Below are positions 16,106 through 24,681 of a stretch of 64,000 nucleotides of DNA, in pieces. The stretch lies in contig CAVQVO010000020.1 of assembly GCA_963717115.1 (NCBI GenBank), positions 310,001 to 374,000 on the forward strand. Direction: 5' to 3'. Made by a program: the position numbers and the translations under genes. Each line of letters starts with the position of its first letter. The stretch's first letter is position 1. Source of the stretch: JBBQUN01 sp963717115. GTDB lineage: Bacteria > Actinomycetota > Acidimicrobiia > Acidimicrobiales > SZUA-35. The notes under the pieces are model-generated. The model was not told the DNA's origin. It did not search any database and saw only the letters and a list, made by a program, of their open reading frames with translations.

Positions 16106-17140
16106 TCAGGCGAGGGTGGCGAGTTGTTCGCGGGTGATGGGGTTGCGGGGCGGGCGACCGCCGACGAACCGTTCGATCTCGTCGATCGCCCCGTCGCTCA
16201 GGCGGCCGAGTTCGCTGCCCTCGGAGCCGGCGAGGTGGGGGGTGAGGTAGACGTTCGGCAGACGACGCAGTGGGTGGTCGTCGGGCAGGGGCTCGGGATC
16301 GGTCACGTCGAGCACCGCCGAGAGTCGCCCGTCGGTCAGTTCGGCGGTCAGGGCCTCGTGATCGACCAGCCGGCCGCGGGCCGTGTTGATCACGGTGGCG
16401 CCGGTGCGCATGGCGGCCAGTTGCCGGGCCCCGATCAGGTGATGGGTGCTCGGCAGGTCGGGTGCGTGGATCGAGACGATGTCGGCCCCGGCACACAGCT
16501 CGTCGAGGTCGAGCAGGGTGACGCCGAGTTCGGCAGCCCGCTCCGGGGAGACGAAGGGGTCCGAGAGCGTGATCTCGAACTGGGGGAAGGGTCGCAACAG
16601 TTCGATGACGCGGCGACCGACCAGCGAGGCGCCGATCAGCCCGATGGTCTTGTTCCAGTTCCCGACCGGACGGCCCGAGGTCTGCCGGGACGAGGCGATC
16701 GACGGCTCGCGGAGGAGGTCACGGCGCCAGAAGACGTCCTTGTTGGTGAACAGGATGGCCCCGAGCGTGAATTCGGCAACGGGTTCGGCGTTGGCGTCGG
16801 CACACGAGGTGACCCGGATTCCCCGGTCGAAAAGCGCGTCGTCGACCACCGACTTCACGGTCCCGGCGGCGTAGGCGAACAACTGCAGACGAGGGGCGCC
16901 GGCCAGCACCTCGGCGGTCATCGGCGGGCACCCCCAGTGGCCCAGGACGATGTCGGCCCGCTCGAGCAGTGCGGCGGCCTCGGGAGTCGACCAGTCGCCG
17001 ACCGGTTGGGTGTCGAGCAGGGTGCCGAGGCGGTTCAGCCGGTCGTGATCGGCGGTTCGGAAGAGCCGGAGTCCGGGCCGGTGGGCGATCACGATCGACG
17101 GCCTGGTCGCTCCGGGCGCGTCCGCCCTCGAGATGGTCAC
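16106..17140 (-). CDS. D-isomer specific 2-hydroxyacid dehydrogenase
   Basis: A 344-residue NAD(P)-dependent dehydrogenase. The Rossmann motif is GLIGASLVGRRVI. The catalytic region shows NTARGRLVDHEAL (Arg), DVTDPEPLPDDHPL (Glu/Asp) and NVYLTPHLAGSEGSELGRL (His). Members reduce 2-keto acids or oxidise D-2-hydroxyacids in the cytosol. The GTG at 17140 overlaps the stop of the upstream isomerase-like gene by four bases (GTGA). Its place with a TIM-barrel isomerase and a GH3 glycosidase suggests a sugar-acid pathway; the exact substrate is open. Confidence 0.85.
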   Translation of the reverse strand: MTISRADAPGATRPSIVIAHRPGLRLFRTADHDRLNRLGTLLDTQPVGDWSTPEAAALLERADIVLGHWGCPPMTAEVLAGAPRLQLFAYAAGTVKSVVDDALFDRGIRVTSCADANAEPVAEFTLGAILFTNKDVFWRRDLLREPSIASSRQTSGRPVGNWNKTIGLIGASLVGRRVIELLRPFPQFEITLSDPFVSPERAAELGVTLLDLDELCAGADIVSIHAPDLPSTHHLIGARQLAAMRTGATVINTARGRLVDHEALTAELTDGRLSAVLDVTDPEPLPDDHPLRRLPNVYLTPHLAGSEGSELGRLSDGAIDEIERFVGGRPPRNPITREQLATLA

Positions 17141-17931
17141 CCCAACACCGACCGCAGCACGCCGAGATCCTCGATGGCCTGGGGAACGAGGAGCTCGGGC
17201 AGATCCCGGTCGGACAGGATGCCGTCGACGAACTCGATGGTCCAGGTTCCGCGGAACCCGAGCGATCGCAGCAGATCGACCGTGGCCGCCAGGTCGTCGC
17301 GACGATCGGCGAGCAGGGGAACGCTCCGATCGGCCACATCGAGGTAGTTCACGTGCACATGCCGGATCCGGTCGCCGTAGGCGTCGAAGCGGGCCCGGAG
17401 GTGATCGGGGGTCTCGTGGGTGTGGACGATCGCCCCGAGACGGTCGACGGGTCCGGCAGCCTCGAAGATCCGGGCCGCCACCTGCGGGTCTTCGGCGATG
17501 GAGATTCCCGCGTGGCATTCGCACAGCAGCGAGGCGTCGCTCGGCAGGTCGCCCAGCCACTCGGTGATCCGCTCGGCGTAGAGCTCGGCCGAACCGGCGT
17601 CGTTCCCGACGTTGAACTTGACGGCCGAGGCTCCGCTGCGCCGCACCCAGTCGGCGACCGTGCGGCGGCCGATCGGGTCGGGATCGTCGAGCGACTCGTA
17701 GGTGTTGAGGACCGAGATCGGGAGCATGCCGCTCAGGAGCGCGTCGCCGCCGTCTTCGGCGGCCGTGAGGTGCTCCTCCCAGACCTCGAGCCCATCGAAG
17801 CCGGCCCCGGCGATGGCCGGCAGCCAGTCGGCCAGCTGGGTTCGAGGAGCCCGGCTCGGGTCGAGCGTGCCCCACCGGTTGGGTTCGATGGCGACGGTCC
17901 CGAGCAGGATCGAATCGGGGATGGGTGGCAC
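17137..17931 (-). CDS. Sugar phosphate isomerase/epimerase-like TIM-barrel protein
   Basis: A 264-residue protein of the xylose isomerase-like/AP endonuclease 2 superfamily. Metal-site positions are seen in GFDGLEVWEEH (Glu), LLCECHAGIS (Glu and His), GAIVHTHETPDH (His), RIRHVHVNYLDVA (His, Asp) and TWTIEFVDG (Glu), a complete set for a divalent-metal isomerase such as IolE/IolI or hydroxypyruvate isomerase types. The frame is open to 18048, but GTG 17931 has GGAG seven bases upstream and starts near the first barrel strand. It is first in the minus-strand operon, divergent from the DUF2264 operon. Confidence 0.8.
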   Translation of the reverse strand: MPPIPDSILLGTVAIEPNRWGTLDPSRAPRTQLADWLPAIAGAGFDGLEVWEEHLTAAEDGGDALLSGMLPISVLNTYESLDDPDPIGRRTVADWVRRSGASAVKFNVGNDAGSAELYAERITEWLGDLPSDASLLCECHAGISIAEDPQVAARIFEAAGPVDRLGAIVHTHETPDHLRARFDAYGDRIRHVHVNYLDVADRSVPLLADRRDDLAATVDLLRSLGFRGTWTIEFVDGILSDRDLPELLVPQAIEDLGVLRSVLG

Positions 17932-18066
17932 GAGATACTCCTCGATCGGCGGACGACTTGCCGCTACGGTCCAGTCTGCCAAGTTCGTCGGGTCGGTGGG
18001 TGATCTCGACGGGATCGGCCGAACGGTCGTGATCCCGAGCGACGCCATCCAGGGGAAAGGAACCCG

Positions 18067-20163
18067 ATGACCGGATCAGGAGCGGAGCAGCGGTGGGCCA
18101 ATCCGCTGGCCGCCGGCCCCCTCGTCGACCGTTCCGACGTGCAACGGGCGGTCCGCGATCTGTACGCACCCCTCATCGCCCACGCCTCGCCGGGCGGCGC
18201 CCAGATCCACCTGGGCAGCTTCGGTGCGGTGTTCGAATCCCGCGTCGCCGGTCTCGAGGGGTTCGCCCGCCCCCTCTACGGGATCGTGCCGCTGACCGTG
18301 GGCGGTGGGCGGTTCGATCACTGGGACCGCATCCGGTCCGGACTCGTCGCCGGAACCGACCCGACCAACCCCGACTTCTGGGGTCCGGTGGTCGCCGATG
18401 TCGATCAGCGCATGGTCGAACAGGCGGCGATCGGCTTGGCGTTGGCGTTCTGCCCCGAGGAGGTCTGGGAGCCGCTCGGTCCGACGGAACGCCGACACCT
18501 GGTCGACTGGCTCCATGGCATCGACGAGTTCGAACCGGCGCCCAACAACTGGCAGTTCTTCCGGGTCCTGGTCTCGCTCGGACTGGAGCGGGTCGGTGCG
18601 CCCGTCGACACCGAGCGCCTCCAGACATCGCTCGACCGGCTCGACACCTACCGGCGCGGAGACGGCTGGTACGTCGACGGCGCCATGGGCACCGTCGACT
18701 ACTACGTCCCGTTCGCCCTGCACACCTACGGCCTGATGTATGCGGCGGCCAACGATGCCGGACTGGGCGATGATCGTCGAGCCGAGGAGTATCGGCAGCG
18801 TGCCGCGGCCTTCGCGTCCGACTTCGTCCACTGGTTCGCCGTCGATGGGGCGTCGATCGCCATGGGGCGAAGTCTCACCTACCGGTTCGCCATGTCGAGT
18901 TTCTGGGGGGCCATGGCCTGGGCCGATGTCGAATCCCCGGTCGGCTGGGGGCTGGCCAAGGGCCTGTCGATGCGACATCTGCGGTGGTGGGCCGACCAGG
19001 CGATCAGCGACCGCGACGGCGTGCTCTCGGTCGGGTTCGCCTACGACAACCGCAAGTTGTGCGAGGGCTACAACTCCGCCGGCTCGCCGTACTGGTGCAT
19101 GAAGGCCTTCGGGGGTTTGGCGGCGCCCGCGGACCACCCCTTCTGGTCGGCCGACGAAGCGCCCCTCGAGCCACTCGACCAGCCGGTCACCCTGGCCGAT
19201 GCCGGTTGGGTGGTGACCCGAAACGACGAACACGCCGTGGCCCTGGTGGCCGCCGCGGCGCCGCTCGGCCCCTTCCCCGAGGAGGCGGCGGCGAAATACC
19301 ACAAGTTCGCGTACTCGTCGGCGTTCGGGCTCTCGGGCGATGCGCCCGACACCCGGGGCAGTGCACACACCGATTCGATGCTGGCCCTCACCGATGCCGA
19401 CGGCACCCGTCGGGTCCGGGCCTCGAACGTGGCCGTCGGCGTCGAGGGATCCATGGCCTGGAGCACCTGGACACCATGGCCCGACGTCCGCGTCGACAGC
19501 GTGTGTTGGGCGGTCGATGGGGCGTGGCACGGCCGGGCTCACCGGGTGCGATCCGGGCGGAACCTGACCTCGGCCGAATCGGGGTTCTGCGTCGGCTACG
19601 AGCCCGTGGGGTCGGCGATCGATCGCGGGTCGATCCATCGGGCCGACGCCTCCTGCACGATCGCCACCCCGTTCGGTGCGTCCACCATCGTCGACGGGGC
19701 CGCCCCCGCCGCTGCTGCAGGGGCCCCCGTCGCAGCCGACGTGTCGCCCGCGGCCGCCCCCGCCGGTGCGGCCCCCGCTGCGGCCGACGTGCCGCCCGCC
19801 CCCGCCGCTGCTGCGGCCCCCGCCGGGGCCGACGTGCCGCCCGCCCCCGCTGTTGCTGCGGCCCCGTCGCCGGCCACCGCCTCCGAACGGGCCGCCGCCG
19901 AGGGGGACGGGGCGTCGGGTCGCGCCGACCGCACCGCCCGGACACCGGCCGGCCGCCAACAGGCCGTGAACGCCGGGCTGATGCATCCCCACTCCGCAGT
20001 TCCGATGCTGTTCGGCACCCACCCCGCCGGGGAGTTCGACCTGGTCTGCCTGGTCCACGGGTCGCCGCTCGGTCATCCGCCGGGCCCCGTCCCACCCGTT
20101 CCGGCCGCCGCGCTCGACCTGCTCGACACCGTTTCGGCCCGTGCCCTGCCGGTGACATCGTGA
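18067..20163 (+). CDS. DUF2264 domain protein with Ala/Pro-rich insertion
   Basis: A 698-residue protein whose first 360 residues match DUF2264: PLYGIVPLTVGGGRFDHW, AFCPEEVWEPLG, APNNWQFFRVLVSLGLERVG, GDGWYVDGAMGTVDYYVPFALHTYG and ITYR-like LTYRFAMSSFWGAM. The fold is predicted to be an (alpha/alpha) barrel, and family members usually sit in polysaccharide-utilisation loci, so a hydrolase or lyase acting on uronic-acid-type sugars is a reasonable inference. Near residues 540-620 a low-complexity ADVPPAPAAAAAP repeat interrupts the C-terminal beta domain, which resumes at AVPMLFGTHPAGEFDLVC. There is no signal peptide. It starts with ATG after AAAGGA and is first in its operon. Confidence 0.75.
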   Translation: MTGSGAEQRWANPLAAGPLVDRSDVQRAVRDLYAPLIAHASPGGAQIHLGSFGAVFESRVAGLEGFARPLYGIVPLTVGGGRFDHWDRIRSGLVAGTDPTNPDFWGPVVADVDQRMVEQAAIGLALAFCPEEVWEPLGPTERRHLVDWLHGIDEFEPAPNNWQFFRVLVSLGLERVGAPVDTERLQTSLDRLDTYRRGDGWYVDGAMGTVDYYVPFALHTYGLMYAAANDAGLGDDRRAEEYRQRAAAFASDFVHWFAVDGASIAMGRSLTYRFAMSSFWGAMAWADVESPVGWGLAKGLSMRHLRWWADQAISDRDGVLSVGFAYDNRKLCEGYNSAGSPYWCMKAFGGLAAPADHPFWSADEAPLEPLDQPVTLADAGWVVTRNDEHAVALVAAAAPLGPFPEEAAAKYHKFAYSSAFGLSGDAPDTRGSAHTDSMLALTDADGTRRVRASNVAVGVEGSMAWSTWTPWPDVRVDSVCWAVDGAWHGRAHRVRSGRNLTSAESGFCVGYEPVGSAIDRGSIHRADASCTIATPFGASTIVDGAAPAAAAGAPVAADVSPAAAPAGAAPAAADVPPAPAAAAAPAGADVPPAPAVAAAPSPATASERAAAEGDGASGRADRTARTPAGRQQAVNAGLMHPHSAVPMLFGTHPAGEFDLVCLVHGSPLGHPPGPVPPVPAAALDLLDTVSARALPVTS
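19735..19870. repeat. Degenerate 45-48 bp repeat encoding an Ala/Pro-rich insert
   Basis: GCCGACGTG(C/T)CGCCCGC recurs at 19735, 19783 and 19828. The two last copies are nearly identical over the 45-bp period. They encode ADVPPAPAxAAAP units inside the DUF2264 protein. The multiple of three keeps the frame open. Confidence 0.75.
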
Positions 20164-21170
20164 TCTCGACGCAACCGGTTCCGATTCCGCCATCGTCGCG
20201 GATCCAGCCCGGGCGAGAGATCATGGGTCTCTCGGCGATCCTCCTCGTGCACGGCGACGACGGGGCCGTCGACTGGTCGGCGACCCAGGCTCACGTCGCC
20301 CGAACCCACGAGGTCGGCCTGTGGCCGGCGGTCAACATGGACACCGGCTACGTCCAACTCCTCGACGAACGGACCAAGTCCCGGGTCCTCGACCTCACCG
20401 CCGAGGTCACCGGCGGCCGGTTCACGGCCGGGGCGTTCGTCGCCGACCGGCCGGGCGACCCGTTCGACCTGGCGGCCTACCGGCGGGCGTGCGACGCGAT
20501 CTCCGATCGGGGCGGTGTCCCGACGATCTTCCCGTCGTACGGACTCAACCGACCCGGGGTCGACACCGAGATTGCGGCGGAGCGGCATTGGATCGATTCG
20601 CTGCGTGCGATCGGTGCCCACGTCGAGTCCTTCATCGGGTTCGAACTGGGCACCATGTTCGTCCCCTACGGTCGGATCGTGTCGCTCGAGGTGTACGACG
20701 ACCTGATGACGATCCCGTCGTGCATCGGGGCCAAACACTCGTCGCTGGATCGTCGCCTGGAGTGGGACCGGCTCGAACACCGCGACCGCCTCCGCCCCGA
20801 TTTCAAGGTGTTCACCGGCAACGACCTGGCGATCGACATGGTGATGTACGGCTCGGACTACCTGCTCGGCCTGTCGACGTTCGCGCCCGACGCCTTCGCC
20901 CGCCGGGACGCGCTCTGGCGGCGCAGCGACCCGGACTTCCACGAGCTCAACGACCTGTTGCAGTATCTCGGGATGTTCGCCTTCCGGGAACCCGTCCCGG
21001 CGTACCGTCATGACGCCGCCCTGTTCCTCGAGATCCGGGGTTGGGCATCGTCGGATGCCACGCCATCGGGAGCTCCTCGCCGACCGGCTTCGGACCGCGA
21101 CGTCCTGGTCGACATCGCCGAACGGCTCGACCGGCTGATGGACCGATCGGGAACGGAGACACGGCCTTGA
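20160..21170 (+). CDS. Dihydrodipicolinate synthase-like aldolase/lyase family protein
   Basis: A 336-residue (beta/alpha)8 protein of the DapA/N-acetylneuraminate lyase group. It begins with a barrel strand GLSAILLVHGDDGAVDWS, has NMDTGYVQLLDE where the family carries its G-x-x-G-E/catalytic Tyr loop in modified form, and continues with SCIGAKHSSLDRRLEWDRL, where the Lys in GAKHSS sits at the Schiff-base position, followed by DFKVFTGNDLAIDMVMYGSDYLLGLS. The GTG at 20160 overlaps the DUF2264 stop (GTGA). It probably cleaves or dehydrates a keto-deoxy sugar acid, but the altered motifs suggest a special substrate. Confidence 0.72.
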   Translation: MISTQPVPIPPSSRIQPGREIMGLSAILLVHGDDGAVDWSATQAHVARTHEVGLWPAVNMDTGYVQLLDERTKSRVLDLTAEVTGGRFTAGAFVADRPGDPFDLAAYRRACDAISDRGGVPTIFPSYGLNRPGVDTEIAAERHWIDSLRAIGAHVESFIGFELGTMFVPYGRIVSLEVYDDLMTIPSCIGAKHSSLDRRLEWDRLEHRDRLRPDFKVFTGNDLAIDMVMYGSDYLLGLSTFAPDAFARRDALWRRSDPDFHELNDLLQYLGMFAFREPVPAYRHDAALFLEIRGWASSDATPSGAPRRPASDRDVLVDIAERLDRLMDRSGTETRP

Positions 21171-22582
21171 CCCTGATCCAGATCCGCAAGCTCGACACAC
21201 TCGCCAAGTTGACCGAACGGCTCGAAGCACTCGGGGTCGAGCTGCCGATCGACCCCCATGTCGATCCGGCCGGTTCCCTGTCGGAATCGCTCACGATCGT
21301 CGACGCCACGGCGGGGGCATTGATCGTGCCGAACCGTTTCGCAGCGCTGCCGATGGAGGGGTGGGACGCGACGGCCGACGGCCGACCGACCGACCTGGTC
21401 CGACGGCGCTGGGACCGCTTCGCGGCGAGTGGCTGTGGGCTGGTGTGGTGCGAGGCGACGGCGGTTCGCAACGAGGGGCGGGCCAACCCGCATCAGCTGC
21501 TCCTGAACGACGACACCGTCGACGAGATGGCTGCGCTCCGAAATCGGCTCGACCCGGCGCAGGTGACCGGGTTGCAGCTCACCCACTCGGGGCGCTACAG
21601 CCGCCCGACCTCGGCACCCGCACCCCGCACCGCCTACCGTCATCGGCTGCTCGACGGTCGGGTGGGAGCGGGCGAGGGTGATCTGCTGTCCGACGACGAA
21701 CTGGACTCACTCGTCGAGTCCTACATCGCCGCGGCGGTCCTCGCCCACGAAGCCGGGTTCGACTTCGTCGACATCAAACACTGCCACGGCTATCTGCTCC
21801 ACGAACTGCTGAGCGCGATCGATCGGCCCGGTCGCTACGGCGGGGACCTCGCCGGTCGAACCCGCTTCCTGCGATCGGTCGTCGCGGGCATCCGCCATCG
21901 GGCCCCTGGGCTGGCGTTGGCCGTCCGGTTGTCGGCGTTCGACTTCTGCCCGTTCGAGGCCGGCGACGACGGCGTCGGGCGTCCCGAGGTCGACGGCGAG
22001 TACGGCCTGGCCTTCGGCGGCGACGGCACCGGGCTCGGGATCGATCTCGCCGAGACCCACCGATTCCTCGACCTGCTGACCGAGCTCGGGATCGGGCTGG
22101 TGAGCACCACGGCGGGGAGCCCGTACTACAACCCGCACATCCAACGACCGGCCGCCTTCCCGCCGTCGGACGGCTACAAGCCCCCCGAGGACCCCCTCGT
22201 CGGCGTGGCCCGCCAGATCGCCGCAACGGCCGAACTCACCCGGGCGCACCCCGAACTCGTCGTCGTCGGTTCGGGCTACACCTACCTCCAGGAGTGGCTG
22301 GCGAACGTCGGCCAGGCCGTGGTGGGCACCGGCGGGGCAACGATGGTCGGGTTGGGCCGGATGATGTTGTCGTATCCCGATCTCCCCGCCGATGTCCTGG
22401 CCGGACGTGAACCGAACCGAGCGCAGGTTTGCCGGACCTTCAGCGACTGCACGACGGCGCCACGGGCGGGACTGATCTCGGGCTGCTTCCCGATCGACCC
22501 GTTCTACAAGGATCATCCCCAGCGCGTCGAACTCACCCAGGCCAAGCGGGCCGCCAAAGCCCGACTCGGCGGGAGCCGCTGA
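21167..22582 (+). CDS. NADH:flavin oxidoreductase / Old Yellow Enzyme family protein
   Basis: A 471-residue FMN-dependent TIM barrel. NRFAALPMEGWDATADG is the first strand with the flavin-contact loop, VTGLQLTHSGRYSRP supplies the Gln/His pair near the flavin, GFDFVDIKHCHGYLLHELLS is the substrate-binding His-x-x-His/Tyr region, and VVVGSGYTYLQEW and GLGRMMLSYPDL bind FMN phosphate. An extended C-terminus CRTFSDCTTAPRAGLISGC has three Cys but not a clear 4Fe-4S motif. The TTG at 21167 overlaps the preceding stop (TTGA), so three genes are strictly coupled. A flavin ene-reductase after a lyase suggests reduction of an unsaturated sugar-acid product. Confidence 0.8.
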   Translation: MTLIQIRKLDTLAKLTERLEALGVELPIDPHVDPAGSLSESLTIVDATAGALIVPNRFAALPMEGWDATADGRPTDLVRRRWDRFAASGCGLVWCEATAVRNEGRANPHQLLLNDDTVDEMAALRNRLDPAQVTGLQLTHSGRYSRPTSAPAPRTAYRHRLLDGRVGAGEGDLLSDDELDSLVESYIAAAVLAHEAGFDFVDIKHCHGYLLHELLSAIDRPGRYGGDLAGRTRFLRSVVAGIRHRAPGLALAVRLSAFDFCPFEAGDDGVGRPEVDGEYGLAFGGDGTGLGIDLAETHRFLDLLTELGIGLVSTTAGSPYYNPHIQRPAAFPPSDGYKPPEDPLVGVARQIAATAELTRAHPELVVVGSGYTYLQEWLANVGQAVVGTGGATMVGLGRMMLSYPDLPADVLAGREPNRAQVCRTFSDCTTAPRAGLISGCFPIDPFYKDHPQRVELTQAKRAAKARLGGSR

Positions 22583-22843
22583 GCGCTCGACCATCGATTC
22601 GATGGCATCGGCGAGTCGTTCCGAGGAGGTGGCCCTCTCTCGGCGGTGCGATCGGGGTCACCCGGTTCGCCCGGGTCCCGGCCGTCGACGGGTTCCCCGG
22701 CTGTCGGTCGCTGCCGGACGGGCCGCCGAGCAGGCCTGGCTCGAGTGGGGCGAGCGGGTTGGTGGTGGCCGGGGGTCGCCCGGATCGCCCGGGTCCCGGC
22801 CGACGCCGGGATTCCCGGCAGCCCACGCCGGCCGGCTCCGGGT
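22583..22843. repeat. Two hairpin repeats of the PASAGI/REP type between convergent genes
   Basis: Two related palindromic units occur, at 22667-22703 and 22784-22820. Each has the core CGCCCGGGTCCCGGCCG followed by an inverted arm (GACGGGTTCCCCGG in the first, ACGCCGGGATTCCCGG in the second). In one frame they read RVPADAGIPG, the signature of the widespread GGTCCCGG-CGCCGGGA repeats seen at gene ends in many genomes. They lie between the convergent oxidoreductase and HNH genes and probably act as terminator-like hairpins. No gene is visible. Confidence 0.6.
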
Positions 22844-24595
22844 TCAGGGCCGGGGCGGGTCGCAGCCCCCGCGGTGGCTGGCTGCGGGGTCGGCGGCGAT
22901 GGTCGGCAAGCCGGCCGAGCCGGGCCGCCGACCGGACGCCGCGGGCTCGATCGGGTCGGTGTCCACGACCCCGGCGCCACCCGAGGCCGCCCCGCCGGGG
23001 GTCGGCCTCGTGACTCGGCGCTCGGTGGCTGCGAGGACGTCGATGACGGTCTGGATGGCGTGGGCGGTGAGCGGACCATGATCGAGCTGGGTGGGGCCAC
23101 GCTCGGCCCGATCGAGTCGCTGGCTCGGCGTTCGGTCGGGCGGCGTCGGCCGGTGGGCGAACACGACCGGCCGGCCGTCGGCGCCGAAGAGCACGATGGC
23201 CGAGCGATCGGGGGTGAAGTCGATGCTGGCTCCGGAGGCATGCAGGGCCCGATGGTGGAACGGGCACAGGTGGACGAGCTCGTCGAAGCGGGTCTCGGGT
23301 TTGTGCCGGAACGGGACCGAATGGTGGGCCTCGAGGACGCCGACCTGACCACAGCCCTGCACCTGGCATTCGGGCTGCGCGAACCGGATCGCCGGCCGCA
23401 TCCAGGGCGGGGCCGTGCGCGAGGAGGACGAGATCCAGAGCGGGTGACCGCCCCGGGTGACCATCCAGACGGCGTTGATCTCGCCGTGGATGGCGTCGAG
23501 TTCGTCGTCGGTGAGTGGGGGACCGTTGAGGACGCCGATCCCGTTCGGGACGCCGAGTCGATCCGGGAGACGCCGGGGGGCCGCCGGGTCGGTGGGGTCG
23601 GCGGCCGTCGTTGACGGGTCGGTGACGGTCGGGAGGTGGTGGTGTCGCCAGTGCGAGAACGCGTCGACATCGACGGTGAGGATCGCCAGGAAGCGGTCGG
23701 CCGGGAGCGACGGACCGGCCTCGAGGAGCGACAGGAACGCCTCGACGTTCGACACCGACCGTTGGCTCGAGCGCCGGAGTTCGTGGCGCCGCTGCTCGAC
23801 GAGCTTCTGGACGAGTTCGGCCCGGGCTGGGGTGAGGAAGCCCCGGACCCCGGTGCCGGAATCGTGGGCGGTGAACTCGAGGAAATCCTCCGGTCGGTCT
23901 TCGGGTTCGGCTCGGGGTCGCAGGACTCGTTTGACCGCGTGGCAGGTGCGGACCATCTGGGGGGCCGTTTGCTGGCGGGATTGGTCGACGAGGAGGGCCT
24001 CGGTTGCGGGCGTGGCGACGGCAGCGATCGAGGCGGTGACCGTGAGGGGCAACTCACCGGCTCCGAAGGCATCGGCCAGGGCGGGGAGCTCGGGGAGGAC
24101 GTCGGCGACCTCGACGAGGCGCCGGGCCTCGGGCAGGGTGAGCTTCCACTCGTCGGCCAGCCGCCTCGCCGGCGTCGACCAGCCGCAGCCCCATCCGAGG
24201 GAGGCTTCGAAGAGGCCGAGGACCTCGGTGGTGACCGCCGTCAGCTCGGCCTGGTCGGCGTTGATCCGGCCTGCGAGCATGCGACCCTGCTCGAGGAGTT
24301 CCCCGAGCCGATGGTCTCGCTCGGGCGGTGTTGCCGACTGGTAGCGGCCGTCGCACCGGGCCACGCCCTCGCGGGGACGGCAGCCGAGGAGATCGAAGAC
24401 CGGTGGGTGGGCCGCTCGGGAGTGGCCACGCATCGGCCGACGCGTCTCGTCGGGCAGCGTCGGAGCGCTCGGCGCGAACCTCGTGGTCGAGCCGGGTCCG
24501 GCGACCGGCAGCGACCGGGCCGCCGAAGCCGGGGCGCCGATCGACGGATCGGCAGCCCAGGGGCGATCGGAGCCGGTTCCCGTCGAGAAGTCCAT
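22844..24595 (-). CDS. DUF222 domain protein with C-terminal HNH endonuclease motif
   Basis: A 583-residue protein of the family amplified in many actinobacteria (13E12 repeat family). A central all-helical DUF222 region includes LGWGCGWSTPARRLADEWKL and AELVQKLVEQRRHE. The HNH centre near residues 430-470 has CQVQGCGQ, EAHHSVPF and HLCPFHHRALH, with the Cys pairs binding zinc. Function is not settled; a nuclease in selfish or recombination activity is suggested for the family. The first 70 residues are low complexity and the true start could be a later codon. It has a slightly different, Pro/Arg-rich tail but GC like the neighbours. Confidence 0.82.
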   Translation of the reverse strand: MDFSTGTGSDRPWAADPSIGAPASAARSLPVAGPGSTTRFAPSAPTLPDETRRPMRGHSRAAHPPVFDLLGCRPREGVARCDGRYQSATPPERDHRLGELLEQGRMLAGRINADQAELTAVTTEVLGLFEASLGWGCGWSTPARRLADEWKLTLPEARRLVEVADVLPELPALADAFGAGELPLTVTASIAAVATPATEALLVDQSRQQTAPQMVRTCHAVKRVLRPRAEPEDRPEDFLEFTAHDSGTGVRGFLTPARAELVQKLVEQRRHELRRSSQRSVSNVEAFLSLLEAGPSLPADRFLAILTVDVDAFSHWRHHHLPTVTDPSTTAADPTDPAAPRRLPDRLGVPNGIGVLNGPPLTDDELDAIHGEINAVWMVTRGGHPLWISSSSRTAPPWMRPAIRFAQPECQVQGCGQVGVLEAHHSVPFRHKPETRFDELVHLCPFHHRALHASGASIDFTPDRSAIVLFGADGRPVVFAHRPTPPDRTPSQRLDRAERGPTQLDHGPLTAHAIQTVIDVLAATERRVTRPTPGGAASGGAGVVDTDPIEPAASGRRPGSAGLPTIAADPAASHRGGCDPPRP

Positions 24596-24681
24596 GCCTC
24601 CAGTCTCTCAGTGGCCTGTGACACTCCTTGGCGCTGCGGTGCATGTCAGGGGAAACGCCGACGGGCGATCGCCGCAACGGC

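Noticed and set aside
13482..16250. 922-residue plus-strand open frame opposite GH3
   Set aside because: The real GH3 gene with catalytic motifs is on the other strand; the tandem repeats simply stay open in several frames.
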